Of a DNA stretch of 64,000 nt, positions 50,901-58,671 are shown piece after piece. The position numbers and the translations under genes are program-made. The DNA comes from a virus, in IMG/VR virus record IMGVR_UViG_3300028394_000036, positions 62,001-126,000 of that record. The stretch is one strand, 5' to 3'. The stretch's first letter is position 1; every line of letters starts with the position of its first letter. The notes below the pieces were generated by a model that saw only the letters and a list, made by a program, of their open reading frames with translations, had not been told where the DNA came from and did no database searches.

Positions 50901-52008
50901 AATATAACCACTTTTCAAAATCATCAAACGCACTTACTAATTTATCACGTAATACTTTAACTTTTACTTTATTAACTTCAAGTGAACCAGTATAACTGTT
51001 CAAGTTACTTAGTTGTGTATTATATGATTCTACTAATTGTAATTTATATACAAAATTTTCTACTCTACCTTCTGCCGAAGAATAAAAAACAAAATTTTCA
51101 AATTCTCTAAAATTCAAATTCAATTTAATAGAAGAGCCAGAATTAATATATTTGTTTAATAGTTCCTGCGACGTTTGCGCGTTTGTATCTAATAATTCAT
51201 TCCAAGATTTATAGTCAGTTTCAGATGTAGTCCAATATCCGTAATCAACTTCAAAGTTTGGACCAGAAATAAATTTAGGTAATGCTAACTTTTCCTCACG
51301 TATTCTAACCACATTGTCTATATATGGCTTCATAATTTCAATTGAAAGCCAGCACTCAAAGTATAAATCTAAATCACTTGGTAATTCATCTAAAAGTTTA
51401 ACATAGAAGTAGTCCGTGTTTCCGTCTGATGTTACATTTACAACACTTAATATATTATTTTGACCAAAATTAAGAATAACAGGAGAAATATATTTTGTGC
51501 CAGACATATATTGTAAAACAAAAGATGCTAAATTATCTCTTGAAACTTTATCTTCTGGATTTGTCAATGTTAATCGTAATTCTTTTCTGTTTGGTGAAAT
51601 GTCAGAAATAAATAATCTATTTACTTGTTCATTGGTATTATTACTAGAATACCCAATAAGATTTCTAAAAAAATTATAAACAATTTTATAAGTACCAGGA
51701 ACAATTTTAGCTCGTTCTAAATGTTTATGAACATCCAACAAAACATAATTTCGAGATGACCCATCTATTATTTTATTTTGAATTGAATAGTCTGCGTTAT
51801 ATAAAGTGTCAACATAAGCGCCATTATGTAAAAATACATGAAATTCAACATTAGTATTAGGAGTAGTTGGATCTTCTACATTAGATATACTTTCAAATTT
51901 AGGTATAATTATTTTCCCATTCAATCTATTTACATTGAATCTATTACCACGAATTGGATCGCTAGTAGATAGTATTTGACTTATGTTTTTATAGATAAAA
52001 GTTGGCAT
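47971..52008 (-). CDS. Giant baseplate protein with tail-protein-I and LamG-like regions
   Basis: A 1345-aa protein. A central region (about 440-640) resembles phage tail protein I: ITFVNMIGQHFDIMYFYTNH, DLIYEVTKNLGWTLNSG, and RTKEVWRRIFNNLPYIYKTK followed by GTARSIRALLSAYGIPETIL. After it, about 660-900, comes a LamG-like domain (TLTFRWKMDPEINYAYQNDP and SGSIYELRYWTNQLTSSAFD). The N-terminal 430 residues contain beta-rich repeats and the C-terminal 400 are mixed. Such long proteins in T4-like phages sit in the baseplate wedge (gp7-like position). The gp7 equation is from order only. Confidence 0.75.
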   Translation of the reverse strand: MPTFIYKNISQILSTSDPIRGNRFNVNRLNGKIIIPKFESISNVEDPTTPNTNVEFHVFLHNGAYVDTLYNADYSIQNKIIDGSSRNYVLLDVHKHLERAKIVPGTYKIVYNFFRNLIGYSSNNTNEQVNRLFISDISPNRKELRLTLTNPEDKVSRDNLASFVLQYMSGTKYISPVILNFGQNNILSVVNVTSDGNTDYFYVKLLDELPSDLDLYFECWLSIEIMKPYIDNVVRIREEKLALPKFISGPNFEVDYGYWTTSETDYKSWNELLDTNAQTSQELLNKYINSGSSIKLNLNFREFENFVFYSSAEGRVENFVYKLQLVESYNTQLSNLNSYTGSLEVNKVKVKVLRDKLVSAFDDFEKWLYYETTGSNYYTSQNSSSITPYPKYEVTGSDYSIATVEGKYKLYPITSSTVDDWYSSLLEVATDYDKNNYNSLLFAIPEHIRESNDNDQFITFVNMIGQHFDIMYFYTNHLLKKNLREQHPKDGLSQDLIYEVTKNLGWTLNSGTQTKDLWEYGLGLSGSGDPIWTNSTTIDKNLSRSEEDRTKEVWRRIFNNLPYIYKTKGTARSIRALLSAYGIPETILTIREFGGPDNADLGITPRYEVPKYTYYLNFHSSYPLPTQTQYVRVPWERVSNEYGSWQYPDTLTFRWKMDPEINYAYQNDPIQTVLQKQSGSRLDWYVSINKNGTDPEKGSLTFHMHDGASAYKSASITDQYLYDDVPLNIMIRRSVSTDLTASNQKYDFFLKTSKYGKLAVEASASIIVSGSLSGSYNRAWSSDGQLFIGSGSNPQTNNILSGSIYELRYWTNQLTSSAFDDHVLSARSYNGNTPTSSFYDLQAQFKFWKPFDAAATSSIQSNHPNSDKSTFYSSSKSANLYGFTSSSFESIVESYNMAVATVGSNTPFSEKVRIDSATLIGPLQPENSVALTSFDRYSLDSNKLMVAFSPQTMINEDIYSAIGNTWIDDYFGEYENVKKDEYPKLKWFASEYWKKYKNKNDINSYINLISIYDFSIFDQIRQTLPARVQEILGLVIEPNILERSKVSTYRDFTAESPEKFVHETTELVKTPKPTSEVTSKITSVLIGFDVNESDIKDFDGEIDIITEFDTQFDDIETEINTELTSSADIQNIVSTMYKQSDTLIGTYQIFNPTINVSQKSLAFEYNQYSTTISNVVNLVGSFNSYNYSGIIDATFGNTYARQNATYNNGNWYFTDNDVSKATAYFESIQSYRQDNYYDAFKFYFTEPIDIAASNWNSFDYVTSSLMNPNNYPTPQRRNRFEGCKVTYTSVSFPMWKPTGYDGNSFILNDPSPVIVLLLPCETLWAEYYPTLDIGRCQYLKRKKQI

Positions 52009-52016
52009 ACTCTATA

Positions 52017-52733
52017 TTAACCCCCCTTTGATATTGCATCGTTTAATGATGGTAAGTTGGAAGATTTTCTTATTCTATCAGTTTCTAATGTAATTTGTTC
52101 GAGTGATGTGTTAACTTCTTTTGCAAAACCAGAGAAGTTGTCTTTGAATGCGTCCGCTTGATTTGTAACATCATTACTTAATTTATCAAGAGTGTCTTCT
52201 TGTTGTTTCTGTAACTCTACGTTTATATCTGAGAGTTTATCTATTCCAACGCCTAAACGTGTTAATTCCACTCCCCATTCTTTCATAGAAGCCATGTATT
52301 TAGTTTCTTCATTATATAAACCTTCAATATGAAGACTCTTTCTTTTAATATCGTCTTGTAGGTCTGATATTTTATTTTTAAGTGCAGCAATAGAATTATC
52401 ATTATCTTTTATAAGATTAGCCAAATTAGAGAATAATTCATTCTTAGCAATATTTGTTATGTCTGCAATATCATTTCGTGTAAGATTACCTAATAATCCA
52501 GGTTGAGTATATAAAACTTTTTCATAATCTTTAAGTAGTGTTAATGCTCTCTCTTCTGCAGTTATTGCAGATGGCATACTATCAAACTCAGATTTAATTA
52601 TACGTCTAAAATCCGTTGTTAAAAATCTTTGATCAACAACTGGAATTTCTAATTGTCCACTATTTTGTTTACCACTATTAGCAGAGTAATTTATTATTTT
52701 ATTCGTTCCAACTTCTCTAACTAATTCACTCAT
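52017..52733 (-). CDS. Coiled-coil baseplate-region protein
   Basis: A 238-aa protein. After a polar N-terminus (VGTNKIINYSANSGKQNSG) the region about 85-220 is long helix with coiled-coil character (KNKISDLQDDIKRKSLHIEG, DINVELQKQQEDTLDKLSND), ending SLNDAISKGG. AAGG lies 7 nt upstream of the ATG. It overlaps the upstream gene by 4 nt and is followed by the giant baseplate gene 8 nt later. It probably acts as a rod or connector between baseplate parts. No family recognised. Confidence 0.65.
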   Translation of the reverse strand: MSELVREVGTNKIINYSANSGKQNSGQLEIPVVDQRFLTTDFRRIIKSEFDSMPSAITAEERALTLLKDYEKVLYTQPGLLGNLTRNDIADITNIAKNELFSNLANLIKDNDNSIAALKNKISDLQDDIKRKSLHIEGLYNEETKYMASMKEWGVELTRLGVGIDKLSDINVELQKQQEDTLDKLSNDVTNQADAFKDNFSGFAKEVNTSLEQITLETDRIRKSSNLPSLNDAISKGG

Positions 52734-53902
52734 CGTGTTACCTTAAAGTAGTAATTATTATCAAATAATTGTACTGTATTTCCACTATTCATTTCAGTTT
52801 TTACAACTACTCTATAAAATCGTTCTGGTTGAAATGAATCCATCCATAAGTTAAAGTAACTACTTGTCCCATCGCAACTTATTTTAGAACCAGATATATC
52901 AAACGGTAAAATTATCTCATCTGTATGTGCATCTCTTACTTCATAGTATGAGGATGATGGTAAATGATAGTTTATTGTTTGATATGATTGAGTTGTATAA
53001 TTTTTTTCTGGATATTTTTTATTTGCATAAATTCTTATTTTAGCTTTTTCGGTTTGTGCATAAAATTTGTTAAGTTTAACATTTATATTTAAACCGTCAT
53101 CTGAAACTGGTTTTAAACTTCCAGTAATAAATATAGAATCATCCCACACCACATTTAGACGTGGAACATATATTGTATTACTATCTGTTCCAAAAAATTT
53201 AAGTCCAACTATACTATCCCGTAAACTTTCAATTTCATCACTAAACTTAATAAGTATACCGTCATTTTCAAAACGTCCAGATCCAGTAATCCATTTTTTA
53301 ACGATGTTTGTAACATTCATATAAACATCAGAAGTTTGAAATGAAAACGATTGAGTACATTCTAAATTATCATAATCCCACCAAGTACCACCCCCCTCGT
53401 TTGTAAAATAAGAAGAAGTAACATCTGCTGCAAGGTTTACACCAAATAAAATATTAGCGTCAACCCAAGTCATTGAAAGATTATCCCATTCAAAATTTTT
53501 AATTGTAGGTGGAATATCCCATTCAGTACCTACTGTCTTTGATGTTCTGTATTTCCAAGAAACACCATTTGTAGTAATTGGATTATTTCCCCATCTGCCA
53601 GTTCCATTGGTCCATGATGAACTAAGTGGATATGCGTAAATAGTATATTCTTGTGGTATTTCTCGCACATCCGCTGTTACTAATGACAGGTAGTATTTAG
53701 CGTTACTTGATATTTTACCCAAATTTACATTTGCTTCTATATTCGATACGTCAAATTTTAGTAAAGCTCTTGTATTATATATAGAAGAACCAGATGTAAT
53801 AGACTCATGTGATATTTCCAACATAGAATCTATACCCGTATTCATATCTATAGATTTTTCATATATAGTGGCGTCTCTTTGTGCAAAAATTGAATATATC
53901 AT
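52730..53902 (-). CDS. DNRLRE-like beta-rich structural protein
   Basis: A 390-aa protein. The first 260 residues resemble DNRLRE/CBM96-type domains: FAQRDATIYEKSIDMNTGID, SMLEISHESITSGSSIYNTR, ALLKFDVSNIEANV, later SSSWTNGTGRWGNNP, GTWWDYDNLE, VTNIVKKWITGSGRFENDGI and IPRLNVVWDDS-like VPRLNVVWDDSIF. The remaining part is a beta domain (KIRIYANKKYPEKNY). Such domains can bind carbohydrate or give structure. It overlaps both neighbours by 4 nt, in the baseplate wedge operon. Confidence 0.7.
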   Translation of the reverse strand: MIYSIFAQRDATIYEKSIDMNTGIDSMLEISHESITSGSSIYNTRALLKFDVSNIEANVNLGKISSNAKYYLSLVTADVREIPQEYTIYAYPLSSSWTNGTGRWGNNPITTNGVSWKYRTSKTVGTEWDIPPTIKNFEWDNLSMTWVDANILFGVNLAADVTSSYFTNEGGGTWWDYDNLECTQSFSFQTSDVYMNVTNIVKKWITGSGRFENDGILIKFSDEIESLRDSIVGLKFFGTDSNTIYVPRLNVVWDDSIFITGSLKPVSDDGLNINVKLNKFYAQTEKAKIRIYANKKYPEKNYTTQSYQTINYHLPSSSYYEVRDAHTDEIILPFDISGSKISCDGTSSYFNLWMDSFQPERFYRVVVKTEMNSGNTVQLFDNNYYFKVTR

Positions 53903-55788
53903 CCGAATGCCCTCGACCTACCAATTATATCATTATTGGGGTATTTTATTTCAAAAATAGATGGATCTAATGATGGAAAAAGTATTCCATTTTTTGTTGC
54001 TTGGTCAATATTATAAGCATGTGGAGAATAACCCAATGTTTGATCATATAAAGTTTTAAACTTAACATTTACAACAGTTTGAACCCCTTCGACTTTATCT
54101 ATCTCGGTATATACATTGCTTATAACAATTGGCTGATTTATTTGCCATTTTTTAACATCAAAATACTTTTTTAAAGTATCTATACAATTTAATACAACAC
54201 GATTACTATTTTCATCAGGTAAAGTTATTATATCAAATTCAATACCGATATTTATTATATAAGCGTCACGTAAATTTATAGCGTCTGTTAATATTCTGTG
54301 ATGATTAAGATAAGTTTTTAAGTTTTCTTTAGTTGCATCATTCACAGGAATAAGTTTATTATTACCATCATATCCCAACGTATAAAAATTCAATCCAAAA
54401 TTATTTTCAATTCTATCACTATTATAAATAGATTCACGAGTTAGTTGTGTGTCTTTTGTAATATATGCTTTTGCAATAGAACCATATTTTTGCGGTAAAC
54501 TATATGCTCTTATTATATAATCTTCTTTTGTTACAGCACGATTTTGTGAAGCAAAATGGGCTAAAGCGTTTTGACGAATTTCATTTATTTCTTCAGATAT
54601 TTTAGCTCCAGTTGCAGGCTTAGGATTTGTTACTGCTAAACTACCAACACATTGAAAACTAAGATTTGCGTCCAAACCAGTTTCATCTACAACAAGTGTT
54701 CTTGAAACAATATTGGTAATAACTTCACTTGAAACATTGTCTGTTATACCAGCACCAGTTGTATAATAAATAGTCAATGTTGTATTATTGGGTGCTAATC
54801 CATAAGTCTTGGTATATAAAAAGTTTGAAGGATCAATATCTGGAGAATAGTTTGGAGCAATTCCATTTAATGAACTACCAACTAAATCTGGATTTGGTAT
54901 TAATAGTTCATCATCCAAATCAGCAACACCTGCACCGAATTGTATACTAAATTTACCTTCCGCGGTTTGTCTTGATGTAAAGCGTCTTGAGACTTTTCTT
55001 AATTTAAGTAAATATGGAGTCTCTGTTCTGTATTGACTTAAACTCTTATCGTTTCTTGTTATGTTTGGAGTTGGTTCAAAAATAGTATCCATCGCTAAGT
55101 AAGGAACATGATGCCATTTATTACCGTCTGAATCCATTGCATATAAAATTTCAATTAAATTTGGTTCATCCAAAACAACTTTATCATATGGTTTTGGTTC
55201 ATTAAATATAAATTCAGTTGAATTTAATTTTCCAGATACAACTTTTGTTGATTTTTTAAGTAACCAAAATAATATCTCACCTGTACCTTCATCCACCTCA
55301 TATGGAGTAACTTCAGTTGGACTAAAACTACTACTAAACTTAAAATCCAAATAATCAATTGTTCTGAATTGTGTTTTTGCATTATTATTAACATCAACTA
55401 ACATTCCTGGTTCGATTGCAAATGCGTAAGTATAATCTGGAACTATATTACCGTTAATTTGAATCGATGGTAATATCTGAAATACATCAAGAAGTGTATT
55501 TGAAGCAACTCGATTCTTAGGCATATAACCTAACGATTGTGCTATGTTTAAAATATTTTCTTTTTCGGAAGCATGTAATATTAATGATTCTTGTAAAGTA
55601 ACATCAGTATAATATGACAATACATCACCAACGTATGCTGCCATTTCTAAAAAAAGCATACCAGGTGACGTTTCGTTAAAATCTTGATAACTATCTGGAA
55701 AATAATTCTTTGTAAAATCAATCAAGTTTTGTTTTAACGAACCGAAATCTCTAGATAAATATCTAATATCCTTGCGTACCAAATCACT
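53899..55788 (-). CDS. 6: Baseplate wedge protein, gp6/J-like
   Basis: A 629-aa baseplate wedge protein. The N-terminal stretch KDIRYLSRDFGSLKQNLIDF and the conserved NETSPGMLFLEMAAYVGDVL, SYYTDVTLQESLILHASEKE, then ILNIAQSLGYMPKNRVAS, are typical for the gp6/J family of contractile tails. The C-terminal part has NRAVTKEDYIIRAYSLPQKY and the long DAINLRDAYIINIGIEFDII stretch. It forms the iris-like ring that changes state on contraction. I use ATG 55788, with AAGAGG upstream. The longer frame from 55821 has no site. The start overlaps the gp25 stop. Confidence 0.92.
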   Translation of the reverse strand, partial: SDLVRKDIRYLSRDFGSLKQNLIDFTKNYFPDSYQDFNETSPGMLFLEMAAYVGDVLSYYTDVTLQESLILHASEKENILNIAQSLGYMPKNRVASNTLLDVFQILPSIQINGNIVPDYTYAFAIEPGMLVDVNNNAKTQFRTIDYLDFKFSSSFSPTEVTPYEVDEGTGEILFWLLKKSTKVVSGKLNSTEFIFNEPKPYDKVVLDEPNLIEILYAMDSDGNKWHHVPYLAMDTIFEPTPNITRNDKSLSQYRTETPYLLKLRKVSRRFTSRQTAEGKFSIQFGAGVADLDDELLIPNPDLVGSSLNGIAPNYSPDIDPSNFLYTKTYGLAPNNTTLTIYYTTGAGITDNVSSEVITNIVSRTLVVDETGLDANLSFQCVGSLAVTNPKPATGAKISEEINEIRQNALAHFASQNRAVTKEDYIIRAYSLPQKYGSIAKAYITKDTQLTRESIYNSDRIENNFGLNFYTLGYDGNNKLIPVNDATKENLKTYLNHHRILTDAINLRDAYIINIGIEFDIITLPDENSNRVVLNCIDTLKKYFDVKKWQINQPIVISNVYTEIDKVEGVQTVVNVKFKTLYDQTLGYSPHAYNIDQATKNGILFPSLDPSIFEIKYPNNDIIGRSRAFG

Positions 55789-56287
55789 CATTATATATAG
55801 CCTCTTGTATGGACAACCCACCAGTTTCAGATATAAATATCTTAATGGGTAAATATATTGTAGTTCCTATTATATTAACCGAAAATTTTATACTAACCGC
55901 ATGGTCTGGTTCAGAAACTCTTCCATCGTCGGTTAAGTCTAACTTTATTGTTAGATTTTCAACAGTTAAAAATGGCATCCATTCTGTGAATGCCGATATT
56001 ATCTCATTTTTTAAACTTGTTATGAACGTATCTTCATCTGTAATATTTTCAAAAAGTATAGCACGTAAATTTGTCCCAAACGTAGGTGACATATATCGTT
56101 CACCTTTTGCTGTTAATAAAAGATTTCTGACATTTGATAATATTTGTACACGGTTTGTTGTACTTTGAAAAAAGACACCAGCTGGATTATTAAATGGTAG
56201 TGTAACACCGATGTATTTAGTTCCAGAATCGTTTCCAGTAAGAGATGTTGTAACAGATTCTTGCCGTTTTCTTCTATAAATTGACAA
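55784..56287 (-). CDS. 25: Baseplate wedge protein, gp25-like
   Basis: A 167-aa protein of the gp25/W family, which joins the sheath to the baseplate. The landmark is IQILSNVRNLLLTAKGERYM-like RVQILSNVRNLLLTAKGERY, then SPTFGTNLRAILFENITDED and a short C-terminal domain VSIKFSVNIIGTTIYLPIKI. It is longer than T4 gp25 (132 aa) because of an N-terminal extension SIYRRKRQESVTTSLTGNDS. It is followed directly by gp6, an order conserved in contractile-tail phages. Confidence 0.92.
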   Translation of the reverse strand: MSIYRRKRQESVTTSLTGNDSGTKYIGVTLPFNNPAGVFFQSTTNRVQILSNVRNLLLTAKGERYMSPTFGTNLRAILFENITDEDTFITSLKNEIISAFTEWMPFLTVENLTIKLDLTDDGRVSEPDHAVSIKFSVNIIGTTIYLPIKIFISETGGLSIQEAIYNE

Positions 56288-56290
56288 TTG

Positions 56291-56722
56291 TTATCTCCCT
56301 TTCTTTTCATCTATTTTTTTCATTAAATCAGAATAATTTCTTGTTAACGCATTCATAACATCGTCTGGTACTTCATTTGGTTCAACTCCTTGTGGAATAG
56401 CACCGTGTTTATTACTTCCAAACGATTTCGCCATGTCAGATGTGAAATGAAGTTCGTCTTCAATATCATAACTCTCTTGTAAACTCCTACGAGTTTCTTC
56501 TAATAAATCATGTATAGAGTTAAAATTAGTCTTTTTTTGTTTTTTTATATCAGAAGTTAAATTAGATTTTTGAACTGTCTGATGTAAATCCATTCCATGC
56601 TGTAATTCTTTTATTTGACTTTTTTTACTTAACTGAGTTGAATTCATTTTTTTATCGATGGCATATTCAACCTCTTCTCTTATGATCTGCCGTATCGTAT
56701 TAAAAAATTTAGACGTTTCCAT
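56291..56722 (-). CDS. Conserved helical protein beside gp25
   Basis: A 143-aa protein with an amphipathic N-terminal helix FFNTIRQIIREEVEYAIDKK, similar in style to the leaders of the ADP-ribosyltransferase (IIREEIRKII) and the 114-aa basic protein (KKIIREYVV), but without an immediate (I/L)-x-E-G site. The rest is polar and helical (IHDLLEETRRSLQESYDIED), and ends in Lys/Arg. AAGG is near the ATG. I recall similar proteins before gp25 in marine T4-like phages. Role unknown; it may be a baseplate assembly factor. Confidence 0.6.
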   Translation of the reverse strand: METSKFFNTIRQIIREEVEYAIDKKMNSTQLSKKSQIKELQHGMDLHQTVQKSNLTSDIKKQKKTNFNSIHDLLEETRRSLQESYDIEDELHFTSDMAKSFGSNKHGAIPQGVEPNEVPDDVMNALTRNYSDLMKKIDEKKGR

Positions 56723-56770
56723 AAAACTACCTTTTGTTTATTTAACATTTCATATAAATAGAAAAAATTA

Positions 56771-58651
56771 TTATTTCTCAACTATATCGTCATATATACT
56801 TTTCAGAGCAGAATTTAATTTTCCTGTATTTTTTGATGTAATTTTTTTATAGTAATCGTTTACTGCAGGAGTTCTTCTAAATTTACCATTCAATTGTGAT
56901 ATTACTTTTTGTGGTTGTCCAGTAGGAGTACATTTTAATAGTCCAAATAGTCCATCTTCACCAAATTTCCAAATAGTAGTAACTTTAACTGTCATATCAG
57001 TTCCGTTTGCAGCAATACCACCATTTGTATTTCCACCCATGTGAACACACGTACCATCTGGATTTAAGAATATCAACATTTCCACGTGACCACCTTTACT
57101 TACAATAGCTGTTTCCCACCCACAAGTTAATAAGTGCCGTATTAAAGCAAGTCCTTCTTTAGTCATACCATTCGCAGTATAGTGATATTCTTCCCAAAAA
57201 AAGCAAACAATTGGATCTGGTAAATATTTTTCATAAACTGTTATTGGTAACTTTGGTCCAGAAAGTGTTGTTGTTTGTTTTATCTTATAATCCAATAAAA
57301 TCGGATCACCTGGTCCAGTTGTACCATCTGGATTTGTAATTGTAGTTTCCTGATACTGATCAAGTAGGGTTGGGTCGGTAGATAAACCATCTTCATCTAT
57401 TTGTCCTTCTACTTTTTGTCCTCTTTTAGTTTTTTTTCCAACTTTTAAATTTTTTGTTAGAATTTTTTCTTCTGTTATAACAGATTCTTGCGCTTCTGTT
57501 TTGAAATAGAATGCTCTAGCTCTAACAGCATCCGCACTTGATCTACCAGCAAAAGAAATTTTATCAAAACCAGGTACTAATTGTTCTTTACCATTTATTA
57601 TACAAGCAGGTACTCCTGCAAAACCACCGCCTTCTGGAAATGGTATTTTTTTTGAATGATTCCATCCCGCTCCATTACCTGCTGCAGCTCCTGTTACAGA
57701 TGTACCTTTAAATGCTTTATATTTACCGGCTCTAACATAAAAATTAGTAGAAAGTCCGCACCACCAAGGTTCATCTGCCCAAGTTGCATTTTTACCATGT
57801 TTACCACCATACGTTCCAATTGTAAATTCACCACCCTTATTATATACAGACATAGTCATCATCATCAATTGTTCGGTATTTTCTTGTCCAACATAAGGTA
57901 CTATTGGATTCCATATACCAGTCTCTGGAAAGTTTAGAAATAACGGAACATCTATAACACCCTGTGGTCCCTGTGTAAATCCAGTTGCTCCACTATATAA
58001 AGTAGTTTCCGAAGCATTAAATTTATATGGAACAAAAAATTGAATTGGTCCAGCCCATTGTTCTAATTCCCATTTTGGAAAGCCCGAACCTTGCGGGTTC
58101 GCGTTAACGCCTCGATACGCCCAATATTTTCCACCTAATTTTCTATCGACTCCATAAACTTTTTTTACCCAAGGATTACCCGCAAGACTCACATTCTGCC
58201 ATATAAAATTCCAATTAGCAACTTGGTAATTTGTAACACTTGTACCTGCTGGTGGTTGAGTATTACTTCTTGATAATTCTATACTTTTTTGGTCAGTCAT
58301 TGCAGCACTTTGTTCAACATTTTCATCCGCCTTTGCAGGTGTTGTATTGGATTTTTCCTTAGCTTCATTTTTTTCATTTGGTGTAACAACAGGTGGTGTA
58401 ACAACAGGTGGTGTAACAACAGGTGGCGTAACAACAGGTGGTGTAACAACAGGTGGTGTAACAACAGGTGGTGTAACAACAGGTGGTGTAACAACAGGAG
58501 TTGGTGTTGGTGTAGGTGTTACAGTAGTTCCTTGACCTACATTACTATCACCACCTCTATCTGGATCGTAATCTATTAATATAGTTTTTCTTTCAGAATT
58601 ACTAACACTTGGATTTTCATCTTCAACATCATACAATATAAGATCTGCCAT
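56771..58651 (-). CDS. CHAP/NlpC-like cell wall hydrolase with proline-rich linker
   Basis: A 626-aa protein. Residues 1-42 are an acidic N-terminus; 43-91 a VTPPV repeat linker; then a large domain. The cysteine-peptidase features are WADEPWWCGLSTNFYVRAGK (C298) and, much later, SKGGHVEMLIFLNPDG (H522) with MGGNTNGGIAANG (N541). The C...GHV...(E/G)GNTN pattern is that of CHAP-type peptidoglycan hydrolases. About 100 more residues than usual separate Cys and His, including ESVITEE at 389-395. By location it would be a tail-associated lysin at the baseplate hub, replacing the lysozyme of T4 gp5. The family call is moderate; cleavage site role is inferred. Confidence 0.6.
   Translation of the reverse strand: MADLILYDVEDENPSVSNSERKTILIDYDPDRGGDSNVGQGTTVTPTPTPTPVVTPPVVTPPVVTPPVVTPPVVTPPVVTPPVVTPPVVTPNEKNEAKEKSNTTPAKADENVEQSAAMTDQKSIELSRSNTQPPAGTSVTNYQVANWNFIWQNVSLAGNPWVKKVYGVDRKLGGKYWAYRGVNANPQGSGFPKWELEQWAGPIQFFVPYKFNASETTLYSGATGFTQGPQGVIDVPLFLNFPETGIWNPIVPYVGQENTEQLMMMTMSVYNKGGEFTIGTYGGKHGKNATWADEPWWCGLSTNFYVRAGKYKAFKGTSVTGAAAGNGAGWNHSKKIPFPEGGGFAGVPACIINGKEQLVPGFDKISFAGRSSADAVRARAFYFKTEAQESVITEEKILTKNLKVGKKTKRGQKVEGQIDEDGLSTDPTLLDQYQETTITNPDGTTGPGDPILLDYKIKQTTTLSGPKLPITVYEKYLPDPIVCFFWEEYHYTANGMTKEGLALIRHLLTCGWETAIVSKGGHVEMLIFLNPDGTCVHMGGNTNGGIAANGTDMTVKVTTIWKFGEDGLFGLLKCTPTGQPQKVISQLNGKFRRTPAVNDYYKKITSKNTGKLNSALKSIYDDIVEK
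57467..57487 (-). repeat. ESVITEE element, copy in the CHAP-like gene
   Basis: Third copy of the 21-nt sequence found at 19411-19431 and 19900-19920, identical at all positions. Here it lies in the insertion between the catalytic Cys and His regions. Flanking codons are unlike the other two. Confidence 0.85.
58382..58500 (-). repeat. 15-bp tandem repeats encoding VTPPV
   Basis: Eight head-to-tail copies of a 15-bp unit (plus-strand GGTGTAACAACAGGT) with one base change (GGC for GGT) in the fourth. They encode a rigid proline-rich spacer. Copy number may vary by slippage or recombination. Confidence 0.95.
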
Positions 58652-58671
58652 TAATTTCTCTGTTTTTTACA

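Noticed and set aside
58382-58500. Regular short repeats that could suggest a CRISPR array
   Set aside because: The units are 15 bp, directly adjacent without spacers, and encode VTPPV in frame.
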